The position numbers and the translations under genes are program-made. Under the pieces are notes generated by a model that ran no database searches, was not told the origin of the DNA, and was given only the letters and a program-made list of their open reading frames with translations. Positions 62,756 to 64,000 of a DNA stretch of 64,000 bases are shown piece by piece (within the stretch, counting starts at the first letter, position 1; each line of letters starts with the position of its first letter). The stretch lies in assembly GCA_038561985.1 (NCBI GenBank), contig CP073276.1, forward strand, positions 2,232,001-2,296,000, given 5' to 3'. This stretch comes from Petrimonas sulfuriphila (GTDB lineage Bacteria; Bacteroidota; Bacteroidia; Bacteroidales; Dysgonomonadaceae).

Positions 62756-64000
62756 TCACAGTTCCAGCAACTCTTTCTCTCCGCTGCTCTTCCCAAAGAG
62801 CATATCGGTTGGGTTTTCGAGCAGCTGCTTTACCCGTACCAGGAAACCCACAGACTCGCGTCCGTCAATCACGCGATGGTCGTAAGACAGTGCTACGTAC
62901 ATCATCGGCCGTACGACAATCTGCCCTTCTACCACCACCGGGCGGTCCAAGATATTGTGCATCCCCAAGATGGCAGATTGAGGGGGATTAATGATAGGGG
63001 TAGACATCATTGACCCGAAAACACCGCCGTTAGTTATCGTGAACGTTCCGCCTGTCATTTCGGGGATAGACAACTTCCCCTTGCGGGCTTTATCGGCAAC
63101 CTCTGCAATGGCTTTTTCTATTTCGGACAGCCCCATGCTTTCCACGTTCCGGATCACGGGAACCATTAGTCCTTTGGGTGTGCTTACCGCTACCGAAATA
63201 TCGGCATAGTCGTAAGTGGTCATGTTTTCACCTTCCATCATCGAGTTTACACTCGGAAATTCCTGCAGCGCTATGGAACAGGCTTTCAGGAAAAACGACA
63301 TCATACCCAATTTGATTCCGTGTTTCTCAACGAATCTGTCCTGATAATTTTTTCGCAAATCCATAATCGGCTTCATATTTACTTCGTTGAACGTAGTAAG
63401 CATGGCTGTTTCGTTTTTTACGGAAACCAGGCGTTCGCTCAACTTTCGGCGTAACGAACTCATCCTGTCGATTCTGGATTCGCGGCTTGCCGGTTTTTTT
63501 AATCCGCTTACGGAGCTTACGCCGCTTGCTGCCAGTACTGCTTCCACATCGGAGCGTTTCAACCGGCGAAGGCCACTTATGACGTCTTCCAGCGACAGGT
63601 CGTTTTCTTCCATTACCCGTTTGGCTAATGGGGTCACTTTTACATTTCCATAATCATCCGTTGTGGCTTTTGCTTCCGGCTTCCGACTTTCTGTTTTGGC
63701 AGGTTCGGGTTTGATTTCTTTCTTTTCCGTGTCAGCGGGAGCTGTTGTCTGTTTCTTCTCTTCGGTTTCCACATCTGCTTCGGGTTGAACGGACGTATCA
63801 ATGGTGCATGCTACGGAACCGACTTCCAGGCTATCACCCTCCGAAGCTTTCAACGATATTTTTCCCGATTCGTCGGCTACCAATGTCAGTGTTGCCTTTT
63901 CCGATTCCAACTCGGCTATTTCCGTGTCTTTCTTAACTACTGCTCCGTCTGCAACGAGCCATTTATAAAGCTCGACGTGCGTTATCGATTCTCCAGGGCT
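62756..64000 (-). CDS. Dihydrolipoamide acyltransferase (E2), 5' end outside window
   Basis: The gene is open to the window's right edge, so the N-terminus is missing. The visible part includes a lipoyl domain with [11 protein letters not shown] (lipoyl Lys), an acidic/Ala/Pro linker, a peripheral subunit-binding domain ([19 protein letters not shown]) and the catalytic acyltransferase domain with the active-site [16 protein letters not shown]. The EKAT-type lipoyl motif and overall pattern fit the 2-oxoglutarate dehydrogenase E2 (odhB/sucB); the branched-chain complex is an alternative. Confidence 0.9.
   Translation of the reverse strand, partial: SPGESITHVELYKWLVADGAVVKKDTEIAELESEKATLTLVADESGKISLKASEGDSLEVGSVACTIDTSVQPEADVETEEKKQTTAPADTEKKEIKPEPAKTESRKPEAKATTDDYGNVKVTPLAKRVMEENDLSLEDVISGLRRLKRSDVEAVLAASGVSSVSGLKKPASRESRIDRMSSLRRKLSERLVSVKNETAMLTTFNEVNMKPIMDLRKNYQDRFVEKHGIKLGMMSFFLKACSIALQEFPSVNSMMEGENMTTYDYADISVAVSTPKGLMVPVIRNVESMGLSEIEKAIAEVADKARKGKLSIPEMTGGTFTITNGGVFGSMMSTPIINPPQSAILGMHNILDRPVVVEGQIVVRPMMYVALSYDHRVIDGRESVGFLVRVKQLLENPTDMLFGKSSGEKELLEL

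Overview
The window looks like the chromosome of an anaerobic member of the Bacteroidales (Bacteroidota), possibly the Dysgonomonadaceae/Porphyromonadaceae side of the order. The evidence is promoters of the Bacteroidota type (TTTG-N19-TAnnTTTG), a succinate-to-propionate (methylmalonyl-CoA decarboxylase) operon, an OadG fused to a lamin-tail domain, NigD-like and fimbrillin-like lipoproteins, and a pdxJ-exbB-exbD-tonB cluster. The genus call is inference.

Layout. (1) 1-8.8 kb is an accessory/defence block: the tail of a membrane protein, a type I restriction HsdR, a DUF5655 nuclease-fold protein, an AlbA/Schlafen-type ATP-binding protein with a 12-bp tandem repeat, an unknown protein and a SWIM zinc-finger protein. 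(2) 8.8-11.7 kb holds a candidate structured ncRNA with its own promoter and terminator, then a complete IS66-family element (9091-11724) flanked by a perfect 8-bp target duplication. (3) 11.87-16.37 kb is a CRISPR array of about 68 31-nt repeats, transcribed on the minus strand from a leader next to cas2. (4) 16.6-28.4 kb is a type I-B (Cst1/Tneap) cas locus on the minus strand, in transcription order cas6, a pRiA4b ORF-3 family gene, cas8b1, cas7, cas5, cas3, a nonsense-interrupted DUF6155 gene, a UPF0158 gene, a second SWIM gene, cas4, cas1, cas2. (5) From 28.8 kb on it is mostly core genome: a DUF4143 ATPase, a second structured ncRNA, tRNA-Phe, thiL-punA-lpxK-sppA, an ECF sigma operon, rpsA, exbBD-tonB, nadK, the methylmalonyl-CoA decarboxylase cluster, pfkA, ispH-cmk, proline catabolism (pruA and proline dehydrogenase), surface lipoproteins and the 3' part of a 2-oxoacid dehydrogenase E2 gene cut by the window edge.

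Most notable. In the gap between cas8 and the upstream pRiA4b/cas6 pair there is a crRNA-like small RNA gene on the plus strand. It has its own TAnnTTTG box, the 3' end of a CRISPR repeat (the ATTGAAAT handle), a short spacer of about 17 nt, the 5' half of another repeat, and a perfect 12-bp-stem terminator. The first 14 nt of its spacer match exactly a site (26829-26842) that begins inside the -33 box of the cas8-7-5-3 operon promoter and is preceded by 5'-CCA. This is the arrangement expected of a Cas-regulating RNA (CreR) that guides Cascade to repress its own operon. If so, expression of the interference and adaptation genes would be set by competition between this RNA and the crRNAs of the long array for Cascade. 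cas6, needed to process both, lies outside the repressed unit.

Other points: the same protospacer appears to have been acquired twice with a 1-nt length slip; two paralogous SWIM proteins flank the array; two loci share a promoter/13-nt motif/terminator architecture; two near-identical candidate ECF-sigma promoters lie 22 kb apart; and single-base lesions interrupt a DUF6155 gene and an EamA transporter.
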